Shown: positions 1 to 10,518, counted from the first letter of the stretch. The stretch is DNA of 21,078 nucleotides from Neolecta irregularis DAH-3 (GCA_001929475.1 LXFE01000165.1:1-21078); one strand, 5' to 3'. A program made the numbers and translations. Notes: generated by a model from the letters alone, not told the origin.

Positions 1-155
1 AAGCTTATATTTTTACATTCTTTTATTCAGTGATGGAGGTCGCTAGGTAAGTTCTAGGTTTGGAAGTTTATATTTTCACATTCTTTTATTCAGAGTGATG
101 GAGATCGCTATATAAGTTCCGGGGGCTGGAAGTTTATATTTCTGCATTTCTTGTT
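1..155. repeat. Degenerate tandem repeat, about 2.4 copies of a 63-66 bp unit
   Basis: Three units begin at 1, 64 and 130, each with AAGYTTATATTT followed by a T-rich stretch. Units 1 and 2 also share TTCTTTTATTCAG, then GTGATGGAG or TGATGGAG, and a following ATCGCTA/GTCGCTA block. The third unit is cut short and diverges after about 25 bases. The array may continue left of the window. No coding frame is evident. Confidence 0.75.
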
Positions 156-666
156 ACTTCTGCCGCTATTTAGCTAGGGTTGTTTCCCGATAATAACTTA
201 CTTTTCTTATTACTACGAACCTCAAAAGAAAGGAGCGCTTCTTTCAGGAAATAGCGACATGGGGATGTGACACCTTGATAGCATAGTTAGGGAATACAAG
301 GTCTACAAAAGTCCTGGTCGAACCTCAATTCGCCGATCAATGACCAGAGGGGCTGGTTGTGAAATGGTGAAGCGTCGATATTGTAGTCTTACAAAGGGGG
401 AAACTATATCTCGGCCGAGTCTCAATACACCAGAGCTTCGTGGAATACATAGCTCTGTGCACCCCTGTCATTTGGGACTTGTTGCATGATGTGACACAGG
501 AGGGTCGAAAAGTTCTTGTCTAGTGTGGTCGAAGAATTTACGAGCACGACGAACAGGCCTCTACTTTACGCTGATCAATAAGCGCCAGTGCTCGAAAAGG
601 GCAGTTTGAAATCGTTTCGGAGCGAGAAAACCCGATGCCGAGAGAGAACGCTGTTGACTGGAAAAT
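156..666. other. Intergenic, upstream of the secreted glycine-rich gene
   Basis: No open frame with recognisable protein content, no tRNA-like element and no repeat were seen on either strand. The right end is presumably the promoter of the gene starting at 749. Confidence 0.45.
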
Positions 667-674
667 TATAAAAG
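667..674 (+). promoter_or_regulatory. TATA box (TATAAAAG)
   Basis: A consensus TATAAAAG lies 75 bp before the ATG at 749. This supports that ATG as the real start of a strongly transcribed gene. It is the clearest core-promoter element I found in the window. Confidence 0.6.
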
Positions 675-748
675 CCGACGTTCAAGGTCGTAGGAAGTGC
701 AGGGCTTTCATATCCTAGATTTGTCCAGTCTTCGTCCTAGTTTACAGT

Positions 749-1331
749 ATGAGCCGTGCTAGCGAATTCCTTCGCATTGTATTCTTTCTTGCCATTGGCG
801 TCATGCAGATTTCTGGTTTGCCCGTTTCTTTGGATTGTCGCTGATTGGTAGGTTTGCCGGTTCCTGGTAGCTTTTGTCGATCTGCGGGCCTGACAAATAG
901 GTTATGGTTATGGAGGCGATCTGTCCCCATATCCGCCGCCAGACCAGTGTTATGGGCCTTCGTGCTATCAACCGTCTCCAATGTTCGGCTTTGACGGGAT
1001 TGATCTGTCCCCTGGCAGAAGTAGGGCCACAGCCGACGTCATCTCGGAGGGGGGCCAGGTAGGTGGGTTCACAAAAGGCAGCAGCTACGGCGACGGTCCC
1101 TTTCGACCACAGGGTGAATATGGTGACGCTGGATTTGAATATGCGGGCCCTGAAGGTCAGACGGGCTACAGTGAAACAGAAGGGCAAGCTCAAGGCAATG
1201 CCTCCCTCAAAGGAGGGGCTATTGTCAGCGATAACGGCAATGGCGGCGTCTCTGTTGGTGCGAATATGTCTGGAGAAGCGATAGGCAACGGCAGTTTCGA
1301 CGGGAATGCTGAAGCCGGCTATTATGAGTAG
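749..1331 (+). CDS. Small secreted glycine-rich protein, orphan (3 exons)
   Basis: I do not recognise the family. Proposed exons are 749-815, 852-866 and 901-1331, giving 170 aa. The start follows a TATA box at 667. The N-terminus has a hydrophobic stretch (FLRIVFFLAIGVMQI) typical of a signal peptide, so secretion or cell-wall location is inferred. The mature part is rich in Gly, Tyr, Pro, Ser and acidic residues, with a Cys pair in CYGPSC and repeated GN/GE/GG dipeptides; the C-terminus is NAEAGYYE. Read without splicing, exon 1 meets TGA at 842. Two introns of 36 and 34 nt around a 15-nt exon remove it and keep frame, giving ISGLPVPGYGYGG at the joins. The second intron has a CTGAC branch site just before its AG. 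The first donor (GTTTGC) is weak. Low complexity makes homology hard to judge. Confidence 0.6.
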
Positions 1332-2431
1332 GCGACTCGATCTGGCTGGAGATGTAGCTGTGTTGTCCGCTAATAATATTCTTGCAATGTCCTTCAGTAG
1401 CTTCTGAGGTCTTGCAGATTTGTCTCGAGAAATTGCTATTTTTCATTTTGCCGTTCCTACATGCTCTGCGGTGGCAGGCGGTGTCTGGTCTCCATAGCAT
1501 CCTAGTTCTTCATCTGTCCCGATCGCCTATCTGGGGGAATATCTTCATTGGGCTGAGTGGCATTTACCCTATCGCTCCAAATATTTGGATACGACATGGG
1601 CCCCACGTGTAGAGTAGTTTGACCCATATTCTTAAAAAAGCACTCCTTTCGAACGAGATATATTCTTGGCTTTATTTATCGCCTGAATTTACCCTAGACT
1701 TGGCAATATTATACCTCATGTACATCGTTTCAAGCATCCCAGACATTGAATGGTAAGTCATTTTTTCAGTGTTACTATTCGAAATTCAATTTCCATGAGA
1801 GGGCTAGTAAAGGGTTAAAAAGCATCATCATGGAGATGGAATGGTACCAGCTTATCCCAGTCTGTGATTAGTCATTCCTGATTAGATAGTCTTTTTCAAT
1901 CCTAGCCGACAATGATAAAATAGTATCTTTTCTTTGACAATCTGTGCGATATACATGTCATAATCTACCAATCACAAACTATCGCCAGCACGGTGTAACA
2001 AGACACCTCCGTGCCACTGCCGAAATATCTGCTGATTATACTTGCAATCCACCAGACCAGGACCCGTCGTTTTCAAAAGTTCGCTGTACCGCCAGGATCG
2101 TCGCGGCTATGGCGATATGCGCTGGCGGTGGATCAAAGGTTGTTTGCGAAAGACAGTATCTCTAGCTTTCGTGTGGTTTGCTATCTGGTAGAGGTTTGGA
2201 GTCTATGCATCAAGGCTAAATGCCTAAAGGGCTAGCGTGGGGCTGCAGGTCACTTCAACACATGTTCCACGGCCTTGGACACGCACAACGGCGGTTTCCT
2301 GCTTTGCTGCAGCCAGCAGACTCACGTTTGCTCTCCGCCGTCGACTCCCGTCATTCCTTGCATACATTCAGCCGGCCGCTCGCATCTCTGGCCTCCAGAC
2401 ACGGTTCTGGATTAAATTAGCAACAGAAGAC
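1332..2431. other. Long intergenic stretch before the RhoGEF gene
   Basis: This should hold the 3' end of the secreted-protein transcript and the promoter and 5' leader of the RhoGEF gene. Several open frames of 60-76 codons occur, but none shows a domain, signal peptide or convincing codon pattern. A CACGTG hexamer lies at 1604-1609. No tRNA or mobile element was seen. Confidence 0.45.
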
Positions 2432-4703
2432 ATGCGAAGCAACGTTCCTGTCTTTCATGGCACGTCTTTGGGTGACCTGCTTGTACAGCAGCAGCAGCAT
2501 CAACACCAAAATCAACAGGAACAGCACCTTCAACATCATCATAAACACCAAAACCAACAGGAACAGCATCATCAACACCAAACCCATCTGGAACGGCATC
2601 ATCAACACCAACAGCGTCTCCCAGCAGTACTGCGGCCCTGCCTGCAGCCGGACCAGCATCCAGGCCATGCACCACTCCAGACCTTGACGTTACCTGTCCT
2701 CACGCATCCCGTCACTCGGCTCCGCTGCACAGACTCACGTACAATGAGCATCCTTTTGCCCGTCGAAACCCTCCTCGAGCTCGACCTCTCTCACTCAGAC
2801 TGGCTTGTCGATATTCCCTTCCAAGTCCTTTCTTGCCTTAGTTTGACCAGATTGAACATCAGCGGCTGCCCTTTGCGTGATGGAGTGATACCTGGAGACC
2901 TCTCTTGTTTCCGGGAGCTGTTGATACTCGAAGCAAATGACTGTACAGTCTCACGAATTGGTACGTCAAATCATATCTGCCAGCTTGTTGATGCTCCGGG
3001 AAGATGAGAGAATCTCGACCTTGCCCCGCTTACAACACTTTTCTCTCCAAGACAACTATTTTCAGGAAATCCCACCACATCTCGTCCGTCTCGCTGCTTC
3101 TTTGCGTATTCTCGACTTGCGAGGGAACCCCTATGTCGATCCTCAATACTCACCATCATTTGCGGTGCCCATTCCATACGATTGTTCATCCACGAGCCTG
3201 AATAGCAAGCAGTCTCGCTTTGGCTTGCGCAAAATGAAAAGTACGAATACTCTTAAAGATGTTCAAATGATTGAGCCCTCGACTTCAGTTCCGAAATGGT
3301 ACAAGGGTGGCAGTCTGCGCTCTCGCTCGAATACATTCCTGAAACCAGTCAGCGCAGTCGATGTCGCAAATGCATCAGCTTGGCCCGTTGGCCCTCTTCC
3401 CGTTGCAATGGAAGAAAGTCGAGCGTCTACAAGAACGAGCAGCACTAGTGGAATATCCACGACAACAGTCGCGACAAGTGTATATGAGCGAGAACTCGAT
3501 TTAGAAGAGACTACACGCACAATGATGTCGAAGTTGCGCGATATATATGAAATAAACCAAGGGAAAGTGTTGAGTGACCCTGTCTCGGAGATCCGCCCTC
3601 CAGAAAAGCAGGAGGATCCTCCGTTTCAAGAAGATGCAGTACGAGCCAAGCGTATTATCCAAGAAATCATTGAAACAGAACAAACTTATGTCCAACAACT
3701 TGAAGAGCTTGCTGAGGTGCTCCCGTCTGACGGTGCGTATTTTAACGAGAACAGATATACATCGAGCCAGTCAATCTACCATTCTATCCTCTTCCCTCTG
3801 AACGCAAGATAGTATTCTCCCATATCCTCACACTCCTCCGCTTTCATAGAAACTATTTCTTCCCAGCCCTTGAATGGGCTTATTCAAATACACATATAAC
3901 CGTTGCCATCAACAAAGCATTTGAAGAACACGTCGTGTTTATGAAAATGTATGCTAGTTATGTGGATAACTTTGATAGTGCCATGGAAATTGTGATCAAG
4001 TGGAATACAACTTGTCACAAATACCTAAAAGTAAGTTATTCTCATATATGATCTCCTTTTCTTTTTTGGCTAATCAAGAGATGAAAATCAAACACGAAAA
4101 ACATTCTCAAATCGATTTATCGGCATATTTACTTCTCCCAATTCAAAGAATACCACGCTATCGTCTCTTGCTGGCCGATCTATCCCGCTGCTCAAAGTCC
4201 GCTGTAAATTCATATCAGTTAATTTCATCACTGGCTAATGAAATGAACGATCGGAAGCGAGATTCAGAAGGCAGAAAACGGTTCATTGAAATTCAGGAGA
4301 TGTTGGGAACGAATACTATCATTCTGCCTGCGAGACGGTATATTAGGGAAGGATGGTTACTTTTTAGAAGAAAAACAGAAATTTCTGGCCGTGGGGCGGA
4401 AGAAAACGTCGGTAAATGGATTTTTACTGTTTTATGTTCTGATATCCTTCTCCTGGTATATCATTTACTCTGGCATGCGACTAACAAAAGTGTACATCAA
4501 AGCAGCCATACAATCCCAATAATAGCCGCAGCGGAAACATGACGCTGCAAATTTTCCATGTCTTTGATATCACCAAAATTTCAGGAACGAGTGATTGGTA
4601 TGCCGATGATCGCTTTCGCATTGTCTGCTGGGACAAGAGTGAAGTCTGGCATTTTGAGGGGAAAAATGCGCCCGAATGGGTTAAAGGAGTTAACCAGAGA
4701 TAA
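2432..4703 (+). CDS. Rho guanine nucleotide exchange factor with LRR, DH and PH domains
   Basis: Predicted 701 aa from exons 2432-2960, 3004-3732, 3771-4030, 4081-4455 and 4491-4703; introns are 43, 38, 50 and 35 nt. Order: a Gln/His-rich repeat (about residues 18-60), four or so leucine-rich repeats (about 107-220, e.g. LLELDLSHSDWLVDIP, LRILDLRGN), a Ser/Thr-rich linker, a DH domain (about 391-590) with IIETEQTYVQQLEEL and the diagnostic AYLLLPIQRIPRYRLLL block, and a C-terminal PH domain (REGWLLF ... WYADDRFRIVCW). DH-PH proteins load GTP onto Rho-family GTPases at the plasma membrane. Here that would mean control of polarity or cell-wall synthesis, but the specific GTPase cannot be read from sequence. 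The start is the first ATG in the frame; the frame is open further upstream but without another ATG. The splice joins restore LRR and DH motifs exactly (VNLPFYPLPSERKIVFSH). Confidence 0.9.
2485..2620 (+). repeat. In-frame 30-bp repeat coding for Gln/His decapeptides
   Basis: Within the RhoGEF first exon a 30-bp unit recurs with small changes, encoding variants of HQNQQEQHHQ. It begins after a short polyglutamine run. Such tracts change length by slippage and are usually disordered. The opposite strand has open hydrophobic frames here only as shadows of the repeat. Confidence 0.7.
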
Positions 4704-5073
4704 ACCTAGTGGACAGAAGTTTAAGAAATAATGTTTCGTCTTGGTCTTTCTTTGGGTAGGGGGTTATGGGATGTTATTCTCGTTGTCTTTGTATGAAATA
4801 ACTGTCTTTTTATGTTTCGTTGAACGACTGTCGTTCCCTTTTGCTTTAGATCGGTTTCTTGGTTCATTGTTTGATAATCGTTATAGTTCACTTGCAAGAC
4901 TGGGATAACTATACCCTTAATATTGAATGCATCTCTGGCTAACAACACTCACTTTTGAAGGGAAAATCAACATTGGGTTAACGTTGTTCTATGACCAAGG
5001 TTGAACAATACTGTCAAGCGTGAAACTCCACCACTTAGTTCTCAACCCCGACAATCCGATATTTGATAATTCC
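4704..5073. other. Intergenic between RhoGEF and ATG29
   Basis: T-rich 3' flank of the RhoGEF gene and the promoter of ATG29, with both genes on the plus strand. No supported coding frame or RNA gene was found on either strand. Confidence 0.5.
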
Positions 5074-5757
5074 ATGTCTCATCAACCACCACTATTTGAT
5101 CTTTATATTCGTCTTCCGTTTCCTCGAAACGGCTTCCGCGATCCGTCGCCCATCACTTGGACACCACAAAAGCAAGCCTATCTACGCACCGCCCTTCGGC
5201 AAGGTGGTCAAGTCTTGTGGGAGAGAATGTACCCTATTCTTACAACCGGACAATTGAAAATCTAGATCAGAGGAAACGGAAACTCCTATAAATTTCTTAC
5301 TGTTGCAGGCTTCATGGCTTTATCATCAAGAAATGCAGAGTCTCAGAACAGAAATGGGAAAACTGCAAACGAAAAGCTCGAACTCTTTAATTGCTCAAAA
5401 TACTCAAAACACAACGGATGATAAACAGGGGAAAGAGAGAGTCATTATTAAAGAACCAGAACAAGAGGACCATGACGTTGCTGCGTTTCTACCGCTACCC
5501 GCGCATCTCAAGCAATCGTCTAAAGTCTCTACTAAACAGAATTCACCAAGTAGTTCATTTTCCGATTTATCTGGTATTTATCGCAATCATTGGCACTGCT
5601 GAGAATGAAGATACCAGTGTTTCTTTTTCGGCTATGGAGGAAGCGTTGGCTGGCATGCAAAATGCTAGTCGATTGTATAGCCCTTGTTTCGGCCGGCCAG
5701 GCATGATTGACATTCAGATCTTTGTTTTCTGCAGCGAAAAGTCGGTATTTACGTTGA
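5074..5757 (+). CDS. ATG29: Autophagy-related protein 29 (Atg29)
   Basis: Atg29 works with Atg17 and Atg31 as the scaffold that organises the phagophore assembly site. Proposed exons 5074-5228, 5266-5573, 5611-5685 and 5735-5757 give 186 aa. The N-terminal Atg29 domain is clear: FDLYIRLPFPRNGFRDPSPI, then PINFLLLQASWLYHQEM across the first splice. The middle is charged and polar, and a late block reads SDLSDTSVSFSAMEEAL, rebuilt across the second intron. The last intron is uncertain: using the donor at 5686 the protein ends KSRYLR, while a donor at 5675 (or no splicing) gives an end at 5777. All versions keep frame. The ATG at 5074 is the only good start before the conserved domain. Introns of 37, 37 and 49 nt fit the rest of the window. 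Confidence 0.88.
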
Positions 5758-5777
5758 CGGTGTTTATAGACGACTAG

Positions 5778-6171
5778 GAGATAAAGTGGCGTTGGTGCTG
5801 GTTTGGATAACTGTAACGAAATTCAAAATATTTAGAGCTTATCTCTTCAATTCTGCAGTGGGAATTTACCCGGGGGTTGTAGCACGTTTTAGTTTACATT
5901 ACTTATCTATCATTTGGGGTTTTCAAGATGTTGAGTAAAGTGGAATATGGCATGGAGGTAAGTGGAAGGAAATAAGATTGCATACATGTCTTGACGACTT
6001 GTGAAAGACGAGAAAGACAGTTGGATCCATGGGATGTATGCACAAGAACAAAAACATCGACACAAGGGTTTCAGTAGGCGAGTATCGGTAGCAATCTATT
6101 CAACGAGTGGACACGATATTACAAAGCGCGCAGAATAACCGGGAGAGTTCTAAGCACTTCCTCTAACCAAG
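5778..6171. other. Convergent intergenic region, ATG29 / SSS1
   Basis: The 3' flanks of two genes facing each other. No coding frame, RNA gene or repeat was seen. Confidence 0.5.
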
Positions 6172-6465
6172 TCAGCAGCGAAACAAAAGCAACACGTACA
6201 CCAAAATATTGTTAATGGGACTAGCGGTCAGGGCTGGTCAAAAGGGGAAGAGTACATGTGAATCAATTTGACCAAGAATCCAATGAACCCCATGATGAGG
6301 AACCCTACGCCTACTGCTGAGCAGATCTGTTTAAATTCCCGGCGGTCTGGCTTTGTACATCTGTTGAGAAACTCGCGGTCAGAAGAGTTAAAGGGTGCAT
6401 AATACAGCAGAGCCGTCTTTGACAAAGGTCCTTGGGATGTCTGCGAATTCTTTGATGTTGTCCAT
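6172..6465 (-). CDS. SSS1: Sec61 gamma subunit (Sss1), protein translocon
   Basis: Small tail-anchored subunit of the ER protein-conducting channel (Sec61 complex). Exons on the minus strand are 6465-6406, 6371-6256 and 6220-6172; introns 34 and 35 nt; 74 aa. The N-terminal amphipathic part reads [12 protein letters not shown], followed by the family signature [13 protein letters not shown]. The single membrane helix is [20 protein letters not shown] and is followed by PINNIL. The splice into the last exon restores HIPINN exactly, and its intron has a CTGAC branch site next to CTAG. The C-terminal tail (YVLLLFRC) is a little longer and more hydrophobic than is common. It is divergent from the RRM gene at 6717 and shares a 251-bp upstream region with it. 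Confidence 0.95.
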
Positions 6466-6716
6466 TGCCAGGTCGCGAGACACAAGAAGACCATGGTGAT
6501 GTCCACTGGACTGTATTTCCACATTTATACATGTAGCTAAACACCAAGAGGCTGTTTATATTTTCCCTCTACGGTCTATGTATACATGTCTGGCTGCGTC
6601 AGGCCGGGCGAACATTGAGCCTGCCCACCAAACTCCGCCGTCCTCGCAACCGCCCTTTGTCGCTATCGATCCGCATCCTGCACTCTTCTGCTGGAAAAAT
6701 AGACCAGCGCGGGTTT

Positions 6717-7675
6717 ATGGCGGACGACTTTGACTTTGACATCTACGGAGACGAGGGTCTTGATTCGCGGCGGGCAAGCGCAACGCTGCTCGACCCTGAG
6801 CAGCAGCGCAACGGCATGCAAGATGCGCATATCAAACAAGAAGACGACGAAGAGTCGTTGGATGTAAAGATTGACGGCGAGATAGTGAAAACAGAAAAAG
6901 CGGCGAATACAAACGGCCACCAGCTGCTCCTGCATCCAGTCCCGCAGTTTCCGCCAATCACAAAGGGCGTCCAGCAGTTCCCGCCGCTGCAGCCAGATCC
7001 GCGTCCAGTCGATCCCCATGCGACCACTGCGCTGCTGATAAACGATCTTCAATGGGTAAACTGACCTCCAAAAAAGGGCTGACTCGGTGATAGTTTGAGA
7101 ACGAGGAAGATATTCGTGCTCTGTGTTCCCATCTCGACCCCGAACTCAAGGACATCACCTTCTCTGAGCACAAGGTCAACGGAAAGTCAAAGGGCACCGT
7201 TTATATCGAATTCACGACTCCACAGGCCGCTACTGCAATGAAGTATAAAATCGACGCAAACCTACAGCAGCAGCTATCCAGATGGAACTGCATCTTCACC
7301 AATTCCTTCTCTAATCCTTTTCGAACCCTCCCCAAAGAACAGGGTCGTGCCGGCGGAAACCAACCCATGCGCGGTGTCGTCAACCCGGCTTTTCGAGGCG
7401 GCATGAATCGTGGAGGAATGATGAGAGGGGGCATGCCTGGATTCCGCCCGCAACAGATGATCACCCAGGGTTTCCGACCTCCCATCATGAACCCGAATTT
7501 TCGGAATAATATGAGAGGTGGGATGAACCATTTTCGGGGTGCTTTCAACCCCGCCTTCAACCCCGGATATTTTCCCAACCAGCAAATGGGTATGCCTCAA
7601 CAAGGCTTCGACAATTGGGGTTATCCGCAGGGTGATATGGGGAATCCTCATGGAATGAAGAGAGCTAGGGAATAG
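6717..7675 (+). CDS. RRM protein with Gly/Met/Arg-rich tail, CFIm68/CPSF6-like
   Basis: Exons 6717-7055 and 7094-7675 around a 38-nt intron give 306 aa. The acidic N-terminus (DDFDFDIYGDEG) precedes an RNA-recognition motif at about residues 105-185: RNP2-like LLINDLQW and RNP1-like SKGTVYIEF are both visible, the intron falling between them. The C-terminus is a low-complexity tail of Gly, Met, Arg, Asn and Pro, ending MKRARE. This layout (acidic start, one RRM, disordered G/P-rich tail) resembles the large subunit of mRNA cleavage factor Im, so a role in 3'-end processing or another nuclear mRNA step is inferred. Other single-RRM mRNA-binding proteins are possible. The frame is open upstream of 6717, but the ATG there precedes the acidic motif typical of the N-terminus and is preferred. 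Confidence 0.82.
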
Positions 7676-7906
7676 TTGTGTTTCCTTTTTTCAAAGAGTG
7701 GTGTTTCATTATATGGCTTTTGTATTTTCGGCTCTTTCTCGCTTATTGTCGCTCTATCTAAATTTGTCCACTTTTATGGTCTTCTCAAAATATCTATCAT
7801 GTCTCATTTTAAAATTCACGGGGATAAAAGGCGTTGGTTGGGCTTCTTGTAACTTGTTCATCTTATCAGCATGTAATCCATGGAATATATTGTATGTCTC
7901 GTTGGT

Positions 7907-9001
7907 CTATATCAATCCCTTGGAAACACAAACCTCTGCATTCAAAATCCCACTTCCCGCAGCTCCGAGTACGGTGTTATGAATAAGAACAACCATTTTT
8001 ACATCAAATATCTCGTCTTCCCGAATCCTTCCAATACTGACTGCGTATCCACCCTCTATATCTCGATCAATACGCGGTTGAGGACGATCAACTTCTTCCC
8101 GGACGTATATGACTTGGCTAGGAGCACTTGGACACCCTAGTTCCTGTGCTTCACATCGATAGTTTGACAATGCTGCTTTGATGTCGGCGATACTAGGTGC
8201 GGGGCGTGAGCCAAACCTTAGAGACAAACAAGCGGTATGTCCATCGATAACAGGAACCCGATTACATTGCGCCGAAACCCTAATATCAGCACATTTGTCT
8301 GCAGTCCCTAAAATTTTATTCACTTCAACGCCGATTTTCTCTTCTTCGCCTGAGATAAATGGGATTATGTTGTCGATAACATCGATACTGGGGACACCTG
8401 GATATCCCGCTCCACTAATCGCCTGCATGGTCACCACGCTCAGACTTTCCAGATCCCCAAATTTTAACTGGAGAGCAACAAGTGGGACGACAATACCTGC
8501 AGTGATGCAGTTTGAATTCGTCACGATGAACGATTTTCGGGGTAATGATCGGGTTTTACGTTGACAGGATAAGAGGGAAAGGTGTCGCGTATTTACAACT
8601 GGGACTAGTAATGGTACGTCTGGCTGCATTCTGTGATTTTTCGCATTTGAGAAAATTGGAATTCCCGCCTTGATGAATTCTAGTTCTGCAAGTTAGACAA
8701 TCAATGAAAAGAACAAACCAATTTCGCCAGCGACATCTGCATCCAATCCACTGAATACCACAACGCAATCCTGGAAATGTTCAGATTTGCACTCGTGGAC
8801 TAGCATGGTCGAAACATGTTCCGGTATCTGCGTTGTCTGTTTCCATTTCGTCGCACTACAGTACGTGCGGCCTGCTGACCTTGGCGAGGCACCGAGCTTT
8901 GTGACATGAAAATACGGATGTGTCGATAGTAGTGTGATAAACTTTTGACCGACTGTTCCCGTTGCGCCCAGAATTCCGCATTTCTTTGGTGGTGTTGACA
9001 T
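7907..9001 (-). CDS. HOM2: Aspartate-semialdehyde dehydrogenase
   Basis: Reduces aspartyl phosphate to aspartate semialdehyde with NADPH, the second step toward threonine, methionine and isoleucine in fungi. Exons 9001-8719 and 8685-7907, with a 33-nt intron holding a CTAAC branch site; 353 aa, close to the usual 360. Visible features: the N-terminal nucleotide-binding loop GILGATGTVGQKF, the catalytic cysteine in FIVTNSNC, the conserved AISGAGYPGVPS, the FISGEEEKI segment, and RVPVIDGHT with the substrate-binding Arg and catalytic His. All key residues are present, so the enzyme should be active. It lies downstream of the septin-like gene on the same strand, with 273 bp between them. Confidence 0.97.
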
Positions 9002-9274
9002 GCTCTAATGTAGAGGAGTGAAATTTGAGTGAACTCGCCAAGCAACAATACTGGAACATGCTTCAACAATAAACTACTGCTTCGACAAAATAAAGGGGAC
9101 ACAAGCAAATCTAGAAATGCAAGACAACAACAGACTAATTACCAGAAAGTTTTTCCCCGTGTTCTACCCCACTTGAGAATCATATGACCCTCGAACAAAA
9201 CAAAAACTCTCCTAGAAATAGAGCTAACAACATAAAAAGACAACAGGGTGATATGGGCAGCTTAGAAATGGAAA

Positions 9275-10518
9275 TCATCGTCGAAGGCCCTCTAACCTCC
9301 CAGTTCTCCAACTTTCGTAAAGCACAGTCTTGCAATATTCAGTCATATCACTTCTCCATTCGCCAAAAATAGCTTCCCTCAACTTGACAAAGTCGCAATG
9401 CGATGAGTTCAGGACATCTGCGAATCCAAACGGATATTCTCGGCCATGTTGGAGTTCTTTCCATGCGAGGCCAGGAGCGACAGGATATTCTGGAGAAAGT
9501 ATTGACAATGGAAACTTGAATTCTTCATAATCTGAAGAGTCTTCATTGTCGAGAAAATCAAAAAGCGAGAGCGTCTTGATACTTTCCGCAATCTGGGATT
9601 TCAAGGTGCTCATTCGAGATATACTGACTGCGTCTGCTTTCGCGATGATCGGTAGAACGATGGCCCGCGATCGAAGGGTCGTAATGATGTATTCATCGAG
9701 ACTGTCAAGACCGCTGCAGACATTTGAAGGATTAGACGGATCCAAAAGATATATCACGCAGTGTATATGCGTATCTAGCTTCTGACACCTTTCGACTTTG
9801 TTTTCCTATACACTTGGTAGCATACAGCTCACTAAAAGAAAAGTGGATATACCTCCCCAAAAGTTTGGTCAAACTTCCTTTCGATAAAGTTTATGATTTC
9901 ATCCATCTGAACTTCCACAATTCCACGTCCCCTTGCGGGCCCAAATCCACGAGAATCCCAAAGCGTGACCCCAACTCGGACTTCAGAATCAAAGTCTGTT
10001 TCAACATAAGTCCTTGTAAAACCGTCTGTAGAAGCAAGAGGGGGGATTGTGGGTTCTTTCACTTCATTGTCACCACTTGACAGTGAGTCTCCCAAAAATT
10101 TCAAAAACGAAGTTTTTCCAGACCCTCTGAAACCCACTATGAGGACGTTGAACGGGGTCGGGTCCCTCTTACGCCTAAACCGCTTCTTGGTCGCACCGGT
10201 AGGGGTCGAGCCCATCGAGGTAGTCCTAGCTGCTAGAGTTTCTGTTTCAAGCGAGTGTCCAGGAAGAGCAGAGCAAACATCAAGTGTTGCGACTTGCTCA
10301 GCCTTTGCGATTTCGGCCCAGCCAGAAGGCAAAGGAATGGAAGGCGGTGTATTTGGGATATGAATGCACTGTTCCGGTTGCTTGCTCTTTCGTTTCATCA
10401 TGAAATGTGACAAGCGCTTGGTGTTGTTTTTGGCTGGGCCGCCGAAATCCCCAAATGGAATTGTGTCGTGGCGGCCGTTCGAATTGGAAAAGGCTGCAGC
10501 AACTAATGAGGGTGGCAT
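9275..10518 (-). CDS. Septin-like GTPase
   Basis: Exons 10518-9853 and 9805-9275 with one 47-nt intron give 398 aa. A Ser/Thr/Pro-rich N-terminus of about 110 residues is followed by a polybasic run (KKRFRRKRD), then the G domain: P-loop GFRGSGKTS (about 129-137), switch II DSRG (DxxG), and G4 AKAD at about 278. The splice join reads FGEENKVERCQKLDTHIHC, like the region of septins before the strand that follows switch II. Near the C-terminus LYESWRTGRL resembles the septin unique element (HYENYR type). The protein ends directly after it, so it has no C-terminal coiled coil. Septins polymerise at membranes and the division site; whether this divergent member forms filaments is unknown. It could instead be a septin-related GTPase of other function. 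Confidence 0.85.

Noticed and set aside
842-844. In-frame TGA early in the secreted gene, taken as a pseudogene or selenocysteine sign
   Set aside because: Two short GT-AG introns remove it and join the signal peptide to the glycine-rich part in frame.
1382-2235. Several 70-76 codon frames upstream of the RhoGEF gene
   Set aside because: Overlapping in different frames, no domains, and no joins to the LRR exon that improve the protein.
2412-2675. Minus-strand frames rich in Val, Asp and Leu opposite the Gln/His repeat
   Set aside because: Shadow of the repeat in the RhoGEF first exon; no start context or domain.
7698-8140. Plus-strand frames after the RRM gene
   Set aside because: They lie in 3' flank or antisense to HOM2 and show no domain.
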